NCBI GenBank assembly: GCA_039026375.1
Contig: JBCCML010000022.1
Location: 1-64,000, forward strand
Direction of reading: 5' to 3'
Length of the DNA stretch: 64,000 nucleotides
Source: Thermohalobaculum sp039026375
Lineage (GTDB): Bacteria; Pseudomonadota; Alphaproteobacteria; Rhodobacterales; Rhodobacteraceae
Of the stretch, positions 41,238 to 49,052 are shown in pieces (the stretch's first letter is position 1; the number at the start of each line of letters is the position of its first letter). The notes below the pieces were generated by a model, which did no database searches, was not told the DNA's origin, and saw only the letters and a program-made list of their open reading frames with translations. The translations under genes were made by a program, and so were the position numbers.

Positions 41238-43460
41238 CTAGGCTGGCATCTCATCCAGCAGGCGCTGTGTCAGCGGATGTTCGGGGAAACGCGCCTGACA
41301 AAGATTGATCATCCGCCTGGCGCCTTCAACGTCGCCGGACGCCATCATAAGCTCGACCAAACGGCGGAACAGCTTGCTGGGCGCGCGATAGCGGTTGACC
41401 ATATCAACCAGCGCTGCGATAGCCTCCTCCCGGCGGGTCAATGCCTCCAGTATCTCGGCGTGTAGCAGGGCAAAGTCCGCCTCCATCGGCGCGAGTTCGT
41501 TCGCTTGCTCAACCGACCTCAACGCGGCGTCATAAGCTTTTCGACCCACAAACGCCCGTGCCACGTTTGCATGAATACTCGGAAGACCAATGTCCGCAGC
41601 GGCCGCACGTTCCAGATGCGCTGCTGCCCTTGCGAACTGCGCGCATCTGAGATGCATCGTACCAGCCCAAGCTGCAAATGCGGGAACATCTGGCGCTGCG
41701 CGCAGCGCCATGTCGGCGGCATCAGCTGCTTGTTCATGGTGGCGTGCCAAGGAAAGGGCGTGGCTGAGGCGTTGCCAGGTCATGGCATGGTGCGGGTTAC
41801 GCTCTGACAGAACGACCAAAGGGTCGATCGCAGCGGCTGGATCGCCACCACACGCAATCAAGAAAGCACCAAGACTGGCATGTTCGGGCGGATCTGCGGC
41901 GGGATCCAGTTGTGCCAGGCGTTTCTTCGCGAGCTCGACCTTTCCCTGGCGCTGGGCAGCTACAAGCGAAACACCGCGCAACAGGGGCGACCAATCCCAA
42001 ATGCAGGTATCAATCGCGCCTAGCGGGCGCATCGATTTGATCTTGGCCAAGCGAACAATCTCGCCGAAATTGACCAGAAAGTTCTTCACAGGCCCCTGCC
42101 GCCGATGGGTATCCAAGGCCATGCGGCTCATCGGCAGAAAACACTGATCGTTTAGGATCCCCAGGTCGACCAGGGCAGGTATCAGAATGTTGGTCTCGCC
42201 CGTGGTGGGTCCGTGCCAGAAGGCATTGGTGATGCGGCGCAGACCCTGTTGCCAATCGCCCGCGCGGATCAGGCCGTAGCCATAGAGAAACTCACCCTCG
42301 ACGAAGTAGCGCAGATGAAAAATCTCGCGCTCGTGCATCAGTTCACCGGTACGCAGCACGCCCTGGATGTCGTCCGCGCGGTGCTGATGGCGCATGGCCT
42401 GCGGGTAGACAAAGGCGATATTCAGCCCACGTTGCAAGTGGTCCGCGAATAGCTCGGCCGCCTCCGCAGAGCGCTTCTCTCCAACGAGATACAAGCTCAT
42501 ATGCGCCAGGGACTGGCCGATCTCGCCGTCGTTTTGAAAACTAGCCGGTCGCGTACGCAGGCGGCCCAGTAGACGTTCGTAGGCGGTGGATCGCATGTCA
42601 TCCGTCAGATCTTCGGTCACATCGGATTTAACAGCCTCGCCCATGTTTTCGGCGGTCGAGGAGAATGCGCTACGTTTGGGCGCGATGATCCGTGCCGCGC
42701 GTGACATGGCGTAGAGTTCGATGAAATCGCGCTGTGCTTCGGTCAATCCCTCTAGCGATATGACATCATGGATCGTGCGCAAGGCGGGAAACTCGGAGGT
42801 ATAGTGTTGAAGAGTCCAAGGGTCGTCCGAGAACAGGATGGCTGAACTCCCGCTTCCCAGCGCACTTTCCATGTGCAGCTCATAGAACTCATTCGGCACC
42901 ATCTTGTGCGGCCAAGGTTTGTTCTTTGCCGAAAGTCCGTCGGTGAGATCACCGCGGCGGATATGGTAGGCGGTGGCACCACTCAGCGCCTGATCCAGTT
43001 CGGCGATCAGCGGTCGCAGCGCGGCGGAAAACGGCACTGCTGCCAGTGTTTCAACAAACCGCTTTCTGACAGCAGCAGCGGTCTCATCCTTTAAAGTGTT
43101 GACGCCAAAGGCTTGGTCCACTGCCACAGCTCTGCCCATGGCCACTTCAGCCTTTAGGTAAGCGCTGTCTTGTCTGGTTGCATCCCCGATCCTTAGGGCG
43201 TCTGGACGGGCTGCCATCCAGGCATCGCGATCAATGAAATACGTGGCGACAAAGTCGTCCTCGAACAATTCAGTCGGGTCGTTGAAGACTGCCGTGACAT
43301 CGGTTGCGATCGGCCAATAGCAAGCGAACGGGATGTTGTGATCGGCACTCAGGCGCATCGCGTTGACCAATGTCAGCAGGCGGGCGCCCAGCCGATCATT
43401 GCGGAACGCCACCAGCTTGCCTGCTGCGCCTTTGATGCGTGAGTCTACGTCGCCGGTCAT
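41238..43460 (-). CDS. fucosyltransferase-like protein fused to C-terminal TPR region
   Basis: 740 residues. The N-terminal 300 residues show the pattern of NodZ/alpha-fucosyltransferase-like GT-B enzymes: DRLGARLLTLVNAMRLSADHNIPF (22-45), the GDP-sugar motif HIRRGD (166-171), FSDD (210-213) and SAFSSTA (264-270). The rest is helical and repeat-like, with TPR-type helices (AAHLERAAAADIGLPSIHANVARAFVGRKAYDAALRSVEQA). It ends the glycan operon, which also encodes GDP-L-fucose synthase, so fucose or a related deoxysugar is a reasonable donor. Activity is inferred from motifs only. Confidence 0.65.
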   Translation of the reverse strand: MTGDVDSRIKGAAGKLVAFRNDRLGARLLTLVNAMRLSADHNIPFACYWPIATDVTAVFNDPTELFEDDFVATYFIDRDAWMAARPDALRIGDATRQDSAYLKAEVAMGRAVAVDQAFGVNTLKDETAAAVRKRFVETLAAVPFSAALRPLIAELDQALSGATAYHIRRGDLTDGLSAKNKPWPHKMVPNEFYELHMESALGSGSSAILFSDDPWTLQHYTSEFPALRTIHDVISLEGLTEAQRDFIELYAMSRAARIIAPKRSAFSSTAENMGEAVKSDVTEDLTDDMRSTAYERLLGRLRTRPASFQNDGEIGQSLAHMSLYLVGEKRSAEAAELFADHLQRGLNIAFVYPQAMRHQHRADDIQGVLRTGELMHEREIFHLRYFVEGEFLYGYGLIRAGDWQQGLRRITNAFWHGPTTGETNILIPALVDLGILNDQCFLPMSRMALDTHRRQGPVKNFLVNFGEIVRLAKIKSMRPLGAIDTCIWDWSPLLRGVSLVAAQRQGKVELAKKRLAQLDPAADPPEHASLGAFLIACGGDPAAAIDPLVVLSERNPHHAMTWQRLSHALSLARHHEQAADAADMALRAAPDVPAFAAWAGTMHLRCAQFARAAAHLERAAAADIGLPSIHANVARAFVGRKAYDAALRSVEQANELAPMEADFALLHAEILEALTRREEAIAALVDMVNRYRAPSKLFRRLVELMMASGDVEGARRMINLCQARFPEHPLTQRLLDEMPA

Positions 43461-43462
43461 TA

Positions 43463-44578
43463 CTACTTCGCCGTATTCAAATCGCGGTTGGGGACATTAG
43501 GCGAGACGGACACATTTGCTGCAGCCTGCAATTGGGCGACACGTTCCGCCAAATCAGCCAATTTTGGATGACCCTCGGGATGGTCCTGCGAGATTTCGTG
43601 AAGCACGCCGTCGGCATCGTCCACTGCGTTCGTTCGAAGCAAAAACCGTAGCGCCATCAACTTCAAGGTCACCGAGCCAGGCCAGGCACGGCATCTTCGC
43701 AGTTGAGACAGCGCATCGATCACCCCCGGCACGTCACCGGCCTTCGAAGCTTCCCGCATGCGAAGGGATGCCGCCCGCTGGCGATAAAACTCGATGCGGT
43801 AAGGCGACGAAAGCTGCAGGCAGCGTTCAAGGGCAGCCTCACGTTCGGCGGTATCCTCAGCCTCCTGTGCAACGTGATAGTGGTAAGCTGCGCTCTTCAT
43901 CAGCACATCGTCCATACCGGCAAATGCCTCTGCCGAGAATGGTCCCGCAGCGACCGCCTGCACGACGAGCTTTAGCAGACCGCTTTCCTGCAGCATCCCG
44001 CCAGGCACATGAGCATTTCCACGCAGCGCCAAGTGAGTGATTGGGCGAAATTGCTCCAACCGATCAATGTGCGGGCCATCAAACCGGTTCTTTGGGGAAT
44101 ACAGAACATAGGCTTCTGCATGGGCGGGCGCACGTGCGTCCACATCGCCAAAGGGGCCGGTCCAATCCTCGCCCAGTGCATAGTCAAAGCGCTTCTCCCA
44201 AGGCACCTTCGCGGGGTCCAGCGTCGTTTGCGGCGAGATGGCCAGCACCACCGAGCCCGGGATCAGGCTGGCATAGACCATGGCGCCGAAGCCGCCCATC
44301 GACAGTCCGTATAGGATCACCCGGCGCTTGCCCGCCAGGATCCGCTGGAACCGCTTGCTCTGCAGGAAACCCGCAATCTCCGGCCGAAGGAACCAATCGG
44401 CAGCGCGCGCCTTGATGGCGACGACCTCCCAACCCTGGGACACCAATGCCGGCACGGCCCAACCAAGCCGCCCCTCTGGCGGGTGCTTTGGCAGGCCGGC
44501 ATGATCAAACGTCACCCACAGCGTGTCGTCGCCGGGGTGATGTTCGATCAGATAGTCTTTCAGGGCGAAGAGGCGCAT
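43463..44578 (-). CDS. alpha/beta-hydrolase-like protein with helical C-terminal region (glycan operon)
   Basis: 371 residues from the ATG at 44578 (a TTG at 44602 would overlap the previous gene). VILYGLSMGGFGAMVYA holds the nucleophile elbow GLSMGG with Ser93, and LALRGNAHVPGG may hold the catalytic His. The C-terminal 150 residues are helical (AYHYHVAQEAEDTAEREAALERCLQLS). Similar proteins occur in capsule and surface-glycan clusters. It starts 7 nt after the methyltransferase stop and ends 2 nt before the fucosyltransferase-like gene. Confidence 0.7.
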   Translation of the reverse strand: MRLFALKDYLIEHHPGDDTLWVTFDHAGLPKHPPEGRLGWAVPALVSQGWEVVAIKARAADWFLRPEIAGFLQSKRFQRILAGKRRVILYGLSMGGFGAMVYASLIPGSVVLAISPQTTLDPAKVPWEKRFDYALGEDWTGPFGDVDARAPAHAEAYVLYSPKNRFDGPHIDRLEQFRPITHLALRGNAHVPGGMLQESGLLKLVVQAVAAGPFSAEAFAGMDDVLMKSAAYHYHVAQEAEDTAEREAALERCLQLSSPYRIEFYRQRAASLRMREASKAGDVPGVIDALSQLRRCRAWPGSVTLKLMALRFLLRTNAVDDADGVLHEISQDHPEGHPKLADLAERVAQLQAAANVSVSPNVPNRDLNTAK

Positions 44579-44585
44579 GGTGCGT

Positions 44586-45188
44586 TCAGGCGACCCCCTC
44601 AAGGTTCAGGGAGACGAGCGTGCCGTTCTCCTTGTCCATGTGCGGCAGGTAGGCTTGTGAATAGTCGTCCACATGCGCGTGTTCGGTCGTGCGCCAGTCC
44701 CAGCGGCGGACCGAACTGAACCCCGCCTCGGTTAAGAACGCGGTCAGATCCGCTTCGTCGAAGACATTGCCATGGAAATCGTACTGATCGCGCTGGCCGC
44801 CGACCATGAGGCCGCGCACATCTTCCAGGCCCCGGGGCAGGACGCCCGCCAGGTACAGCTTGGCGCAGGCCGCGTAATCCGGAACCGCCAACCGCAAGAC
44901 CCCGCCAGGGCGAAGCACGCGCCGCCATTCCGCCAGAACGCGCACACTTTCCTTGCGGCCAAAGTGTTCGAGCACGTGGCACGCATAGATCAGCCCGACT
45001 GATCCGTCCGGAACGAACGACAGATCGTCCACGGGCCCCTGGAAGTCGACATGATCATAGGCCAGCGCGTCCACGTGGAACCAGCCGGGGAAGTGTTTGA
45101 CCCCGCAGCCCAGGTGCAGCTTCTCAAAAGCGCTTGCGCCAGCTTCAAGCGGCATCACGTTGGCCGCCAGTTCTGCGATACCAGGCAT
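44586..45188 (-). CDS. class I SAM-dependent methyltransferase (glycan operon)
   Basis: 200 residues from the ATG at 45188, which has a GGAG site 7 nt upstream. It would overlap the GDP-fucose synthase end by 44 nt; an ATG at 45155 is the alternative. KLHLGCGVKHFPGWFHVDA is the SAM-binding motif I, VGLIYACHVLEHFGR is motif II, and LRPGGVLRLAVPDYAACA is motif III. It probably methylates a sugar of the surface glycan. Confidence 0.85.
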   Translation of the reverse strand: MPGIAELAANVMPLEAGASAFEKLHLGCGVKHFPGWFHVDALAYDHVDFQGPVDDLSFVPDGSVGLIYACHVLEHFGRKESVRVLAEWRRVLRPGGVLRLAVPDYAACAKLYLAGVLPRGLEDVRGLMVGGQRDQYDFHGNVFDEADLTAFLTEAGFSSVRRWDWRTTEHAHVDDYSQAYLPHMDKENGTLVSLNLEGVA

Positions 45189-46086
45189 ACATCTTCTCCA
45201 GTCCGGCACGGATCGACGTGGGCGCTTGCCAGCCCAGCGCCTGTAACCGTGCGTTGTCCATGATCTTGCGGGGGGTGCCGTCCGGCTTGTTGGGGTCCCA
45301 GACGATCTTGCCGCGGTAGCCAGCGATGTCTGCGATCATCTCGGTAAGGTCGCGGATCGAAATCTCCTCCGAGCTGCCGACATTGATCATCCCGCCAGCC
45401 TCGTATTTCCGCATCGCGAAGACACATGCATCGGCCAAGTCGTCGGCATCGATTAGCTCGCGCAGCGGGCTGCCTGTCCCCCAAGCCGTAACCTCGGGGG
45501 CGCCATCGCTGGCCGCTTCGTGGAACCGGCGCATGAGGCCCGCGACGACGTGGCTGGAGTTTGGATCGAAGTTGTCCCCAACCCCGTAGACGTTCGACGG
45601 CATTACCGTGAACGCATCAAAGCCGAACTGCCGACGATAGGCGTCGCACATGGTTTTCCCAGCGATCTTGGCGACCGCATAGGGCAGGTTCGTCGGCTCC
45701 AACGGCCCGGTCAGCAACGCATCCTCGCGGATCGGCTGGGTGGCGTGTTTCGGGTAGATGCAGGAAGAGCCCAGAAACAAGAGCTTGCGCGCCCCGTGGC
45801 GGTAGGCTGCGTCAATCACGTTGGTCTGGATCGCCAGGTTGTCCCGAATGAAATCACCGCCCTGCGTGTCATTTGCCAAGATACCCCCGACCTTTGCTGC
45901 CGCCAGGAAGACATGGCTTGGCTGTTCGGCTGCGAAGAAGGCATCCACGGCAGACTTATCCGTCAGATCCAGCTGGTCGCGCGGCCGGGTCAAGGGGGCC
46001 AAACCCTCCCTATACAGACGGCGGCAAATAGCCGACCCGACCATCCCGCGGTGTCCTGCAACGAAGATCTTTGACGTCTGATCCAT
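45145..46086 (-). CDS. fcl: GDP-L-fucose synthase
   Basis: 313 residues from the ATG at 46086 (GGAG 5 nt upstream). IFVAGHRGMVGSAICRRL is the NADP Rossmann motif, FLGSSCIYPKHATQPIREDALLTGPLEPTNLPYAVAKIAGKTMCDAYRRQFG carries the catalytic Ser and YxxxK, and NVYGVGDNFDPNSSHVV is typical of Fcl/WcaG. It converts GDP-4-keto-6-deoxymannose to GDP-L-fucose. The preceding enzyme (gmd) is not in the window. Confidence 0.93.
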   Translation of the reverse strand: MDQTSKIFVAGHRGMVGSAICRRLYREGLAPLTRPRDQLDLTDKSAVDAFFAAEQPSHVFLAAAKVGGILANDTQGGDFIRDNLAIQTNVIDAAYRHGARKLLFLGSSCIYPKHATQPIREDALLTGPLEPTNLPYAVAKIAGKTMCDAYRRQFGFDAFTVMPSNVYGVGDNFDPNSSHVVAGLMRRFHEAASDGAPEVTAWGTGSPLRELIDADDLADACVFAMRKYEAGGMINVGSSEEISIRDLTEMIADIAGYRGKIVWDPNKPDGTPRKIMDNARLQALGWQAPTSIRAGLEKMYAWYRRTGGQRDAA

Positions 46087-46119
46087 GGTTTCTCCAGGGG
46101 CCACAGCTTTGGTGACCGC

Positions 46120-47097
46120 CTACATCAGTGCATTTTCGGGTTGGCGGGTGCGGTTGGCGGCGTACCACTCAGCCGTGCGGCGCAGGCCGTCCTCCAACCC
46201 GACCTGAGGATCGTAGCCCAATGCCCGCATCTTCCCGATATCCGGACAGCGCCGCGACGTGGCGCCTTCCGCCTTGGGTCCGGGTTGAATATGCAGCTTG
46301 TGGCCAACGATCCGGCCCGTGACCTCGACAAGGTCCCGGACGCTGACCTCCTGGTCGTTGCCAATGTGATAAACCTCGCGATGGCCGCCGCGGGCATGCA
46401 TCCGCAGGATGCCGTCGACAACGTCGTCCACGTAGGCGAAGGCGCGTGTTTCGGTCCCGTCCGACTGGATCGGGAAGGTGTGCTCGCCCTTCTCCCGTGC
46501 CGCCATCGCCCGCAGCAGAAACTGGGGCACGACATGCTTCCATCCCATGTCGGGGCCATAGACATTGTGCGGTCGGAACGCCTGGAGCTTTCGAAAGTGC
46601 TTGCGGCCGTAGTTGAAGGCGATCAATTCGGTCACGATCTTCGAACCGCCATAACTGTAACGGGGGTTCAGACTGTCCGGCAGCATCAGTGCGACGGTCT
46701 CGTCGGTCGGGACAGATGGCGGCTGCTGGTAGACCTCCGCCGACGAAGCAACGACGAGATCCGGTACGTCCGCAGTCTCACACGCCTCGACCACCGCCAA
46801 AGCGCCGCGCAGGCCGACATCCAGGACATGCTCTGGACGTGAGTAGAAGTTCTCGGTCCCGTTGATCGCAGCCAGGTGGAAGACAACCTCGGCCCTCTGC
46901 ACCGCGCGGAGCACGACCGACGGATCGCGGACATCGCCGATGTGCAGGTCAACATCGTCCGCCACCTCGGCAAAACGGCTGTCGCTGCCACGCGCCATGT
47001 TGTCCAGACACACCACATCATGGCCCTCGCGCACCAACCGCTTGACCAGATAGGCGCCGATGAAGCCGCCCCCACCCGTGACCACCACCCGGCTCAT
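46120..47097 (-). CDS. NAD-dependent epimerase/dehydratase (nucleotide-sugar epimerase)
   Basis: 325 residues from the ATG at 47097, overlapping the dehydrogenase stop by 4 nt. VVVTGGGGFIGAYLVKRLV is the NAD-binding motif, VVASSAEVYQQP carries the catalytic Ser, and YSYGGSKIVTELIAFNYGR contains YxxxK. HNVYGPDMGWKHVVPQF is also typical. It belongs to the extended SDR family of UDP-sugar epimerases. The exact sugar is not fixed by sequence. Confidence 0.88.
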   Translation of the reverse strand: MSRVVVTGGGGFIGAYLVKRLVREGHDVVCLDNMARGSDSRFAEVADDVDLHIGDVRDPSVVLRAVQRAEVVFHLAAINGTENFYSRPEHVLDVGLRGALAVVEACETADVPDLVVASSAEVYQQPPSVPTDETVALMLPDSLNPRYSYGGSKIVTELIAFNYGRKHFRKLQAFRPHNVYGPDMGWKHVVPQFLLRAMAAREKGEHTFPIQSDGTETRAFAYVDDVVDGILRMHARGGHREVYHIGNDQEVSVRDLVEVTGRIVGHKLHIQPGPKAEGATSRRCPDIGKMRALGYDPQVGLEDGLRRTAEWYAANRTRQPENALM

Positions 47098-48428
47098 GCC
47101 CGCACCATCGGTTCGCGGGTGCCGGTGTTGCCAACGGCGAAGTAGTTGGGACCAAGCTCGTAGGGGCGCAGGTCCGAGAAGTGGTTCCAATAGTCGTAGA
47201 TAAAGCCCGTTTCCGCCATCACGCGCTGCATCTGGCGCGGCCGCCACGTCGCCAGAACGGGATGATTGTTCGCGATGATCGCAATGTCCGCTTCGGTAAT
47301 CGCCGCCTCCAGATCGGGGGCAATGGTGCAACAGGGCGCTTCTGCCTGCAGCTGCTGGGCGGTGCAAACCGGGTCGAATAATCTGATATCGGCCTTGGGC
47401 GCCCGATTGCGCAGCGCTGACAACACCGCCAAAGACATCGCACCACGCAAATCATCCGTGGCAGGGACGCCCTTGAAAGCAACGCCTAACAGAGCGATCC
47501 GCGGCGCGCGTTCAGCCCGGCGCGCATGCTCGGTCAGGATCCAGTCGACCGTTTCGATGGGCTGGCGTTCATTGACGCGCCGCGCCGCTGTCGTGATGTC
47601 CAGCTCCACCCCCGCCTCGCGCAGAGACTGCGCCAGGATGTGGGGGTCCTTCTCGAGGCAGGGACCGCCGACCAGGCCCGGTAAGGCAACGTTCGTACGC
47701 TCATAGCCGAGCTTACCGCCCGGGATCACCTCCATCGCGTTCACACCGTAGACATCGCATATTCTGGCCACCTCGTTGGCGAAGCCGAACTGCACATCAC
47801 GGTAAGTGTTATCGACCAGCTTGATGATCTCGGCAGCTTCAAGGCTGGAGACCTGCACCGCCGTCGGCGTCAGCTTGTAGAAGAAGTGCGCGGCGCGCTC
47901 GCGAACTTCCGGGGTATCGGCGCCCACAATCTGAGGCAGACGCCGCAGTTCGTTCATCGCGCGCCCCTCCAGCGTCCGCTCTGGGCACATGGCGATGCCA
48001 AAGTCCTTGCCGGACCGTGCCAGGATCGGTGCCACCACATTGCGCGCCGTGCCGATCTTGACAGTCGAGCGCAGCACGACCAGCGCGCCGTCCGGCATGT
48101 TCCACGCCACCGCACGCGCCGCTGCCTCAATGAAGTCCAGACGCGCTTTGCCGCCGTCGCGCAGCGGCGTCCCAACCGTGATCACATAGATGTCGGCCGA
48201 GACATCTTCGGTGAATGCCTCCAGTGCCTGGAAACGTCCCATTTCGACCGCGTGGGCCAGCATCTCAGCCAACCCGTTTTCCGAGAAATGCGGATTGCCG
48301 TCATTCACTGCCTGCACGACGGCCGCATCACGTTCAACGCCCAGGACTTTAAAACCCACGTCGGCCAAGGCCGTTGCAAGTGTCAGCCCCACATAGCCCA
48401 GCCCGACGATGGCCACGTCGTAGTGCAT
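47094..48428 (-). CDS. UDP-N-acetyl-sugar/UDP-glucose dehydrogenase family protein
   Basis: 444 residues from the ATG at 48428 (GAGGAG 5 nt upstream). VAIVGLGYVGLTLATALADVGFKVLGVE is the N-terminal Rossmann domain, and IVGADT and EAAEIIKLVDNTYRDVQFGFANEVARICD are central. GGPCLEKDPHIL has the catalytic Cys, and the C-terminal domain begins near RIALLGVAFKG. It oxidises a UDP-hexose C6 to the uronic acid; the sequence is closest to the WecC/WbpA type (UDP-ManNAc or UDP-GlcNAc). First gene of the minus-strand glycan operon. Confidence 0.9.
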   Translation of the reverse strand: MHYDVAIVGLGYVGLTLATALADVGFKVLGVERDAAVVQAVNDGNPHFSENGLAEMLAHAVEMGRFQALEAFTEDVSADIYVITVGTPLRDGGKARLDFIEAAARAVAWNMPDGALVVLRSTVKIGTARNVVAPILARSGKDFGIAMCPERTLEGRAMNELRRLPQIVGADTPEVRERAAHFFYKLTPTAVQVSSLEAAEIIKLVDNTYRDVQFGFANEVARICDVYGVNAMEVIPGGKLGYERTNVALPGLVGGPCLEKDPHILAQSLREAGVELDITTAARRVNERQPIETVDWILTEHARRAERAPRIALLGVAFKGVPATDDLRGAMSLAVLSALRNRAPKADIRLFDPVCTAQQLQAEAPCCTIAPDLEAAITEADIAIIANNHPVLATWRPRQMQRVMAETGFIYDYWNHFSDLRPYELGPNYFAVGNTGTREPMVRA

Positions 48429-48659
48429 TCTGCTCCTCATCGCCGCTTGGCTGTCGGCGTAGACGGAAAGTCTGGCTGATCTATGAACAAAACCAAAGTT
48501 TTGTCCCGATCTGGCGCGGTTTAGACGATTGACAGGGGCTTTGAAAGCTCGGGCAGATCGCTTGCCCCGCTCTCACGTGTTCGTTGAAGATCGAAACCTG
48601 TGCTTGCGTGCGGGGCACCCGCGAATACGTTGCCGCTGCAATAAGAATAGGAGGAGCCG
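48429..48659. promoter_or_regulatory. divergent promoter region of the glycan operon, with a perfect hairpin
   Basis: ACAAAAC/GTTTTGT, a 7-bp perfect dyad with a CAAA loop, lies at 48487-48504, about 60 bp upstream of the dehydrogenase start. It could be an operator or a leader hairpin. The ribosome site AGGAGG of the small membrane protein gene lies at the other end. No gene is seen between. Confidence 0.5.
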
Positions 48660-48959
48660 ATGCTCAGGCTTCTAGGCGGTGCGTTCATCTTGCTGGGGCT
48701 GGTCATCTTGGGGGTCGAGGCCTTTGAGTGGGCCCAACAGGACGGCGACCGGCCATTTTCGTTGAAGCCCCTCGGCCAATGGTGGTTCGAGCTTAGTCCC
48801 GACAGCTATCAGGTGACCCAACCGGCGATCGAACGGCATTTGCCGGGCGGAGTCTGGATCTACGAGAACATCGTGCAGCAACTCAGGCTGTGGCCGGCGT
48901 CGATCCAGGCGCTCGGGCTTGGGGCGATTTTGCTGGTGCTCCGGCGCCTGTTGCGTTGA
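48660..48959 (+). CDS. small two-helix membrane protein of unknown function
   Basis: 99 residues behind a strong AGGAGG. Hydrophobic segments at about 5-24 (LLGGAFILLGLVILGVEAF) and 77-96 (LWPASIQALGLGAILLVLRRLL) flank a loop with WWFELSPDSYQVTQPAIERHLPGGVWIYE. I do not recognise a named family. It stands alone between the glycan operon and cobT. Confidence 0.75.
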   Translation: MLRLLGGAFILLGLVILGVEAFEWAQQDGDRPFSLKPLGQWWFELSPDSYQVTQPAIERHLPGGVWIYENIVQQLRLWPASIQALGLGAILLVLRRLLR

Positions 48960-48998
48960 GCTCTAGGGCGGGTCGGGCCAACCTCTTTCGTCGCAATG

Positions 48999-49017
48999 GT
49001 CTAGATGGCCTCTAGAC
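48999..49017. other. dyad between convergent genes
   Basis: GTCTAGA/TCTAGAC, a perfect 7-bp stem with a TGGCC loop, lies midway between the convergent 3' ends at 48959 and 49053. It may act as a bidirectional stop; there is no T tract. Confidence 0.45.
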
Positions 49018-49052
49018 GGGCCCCACCGAAAGGTTGACTCTCACCTGGCCTT

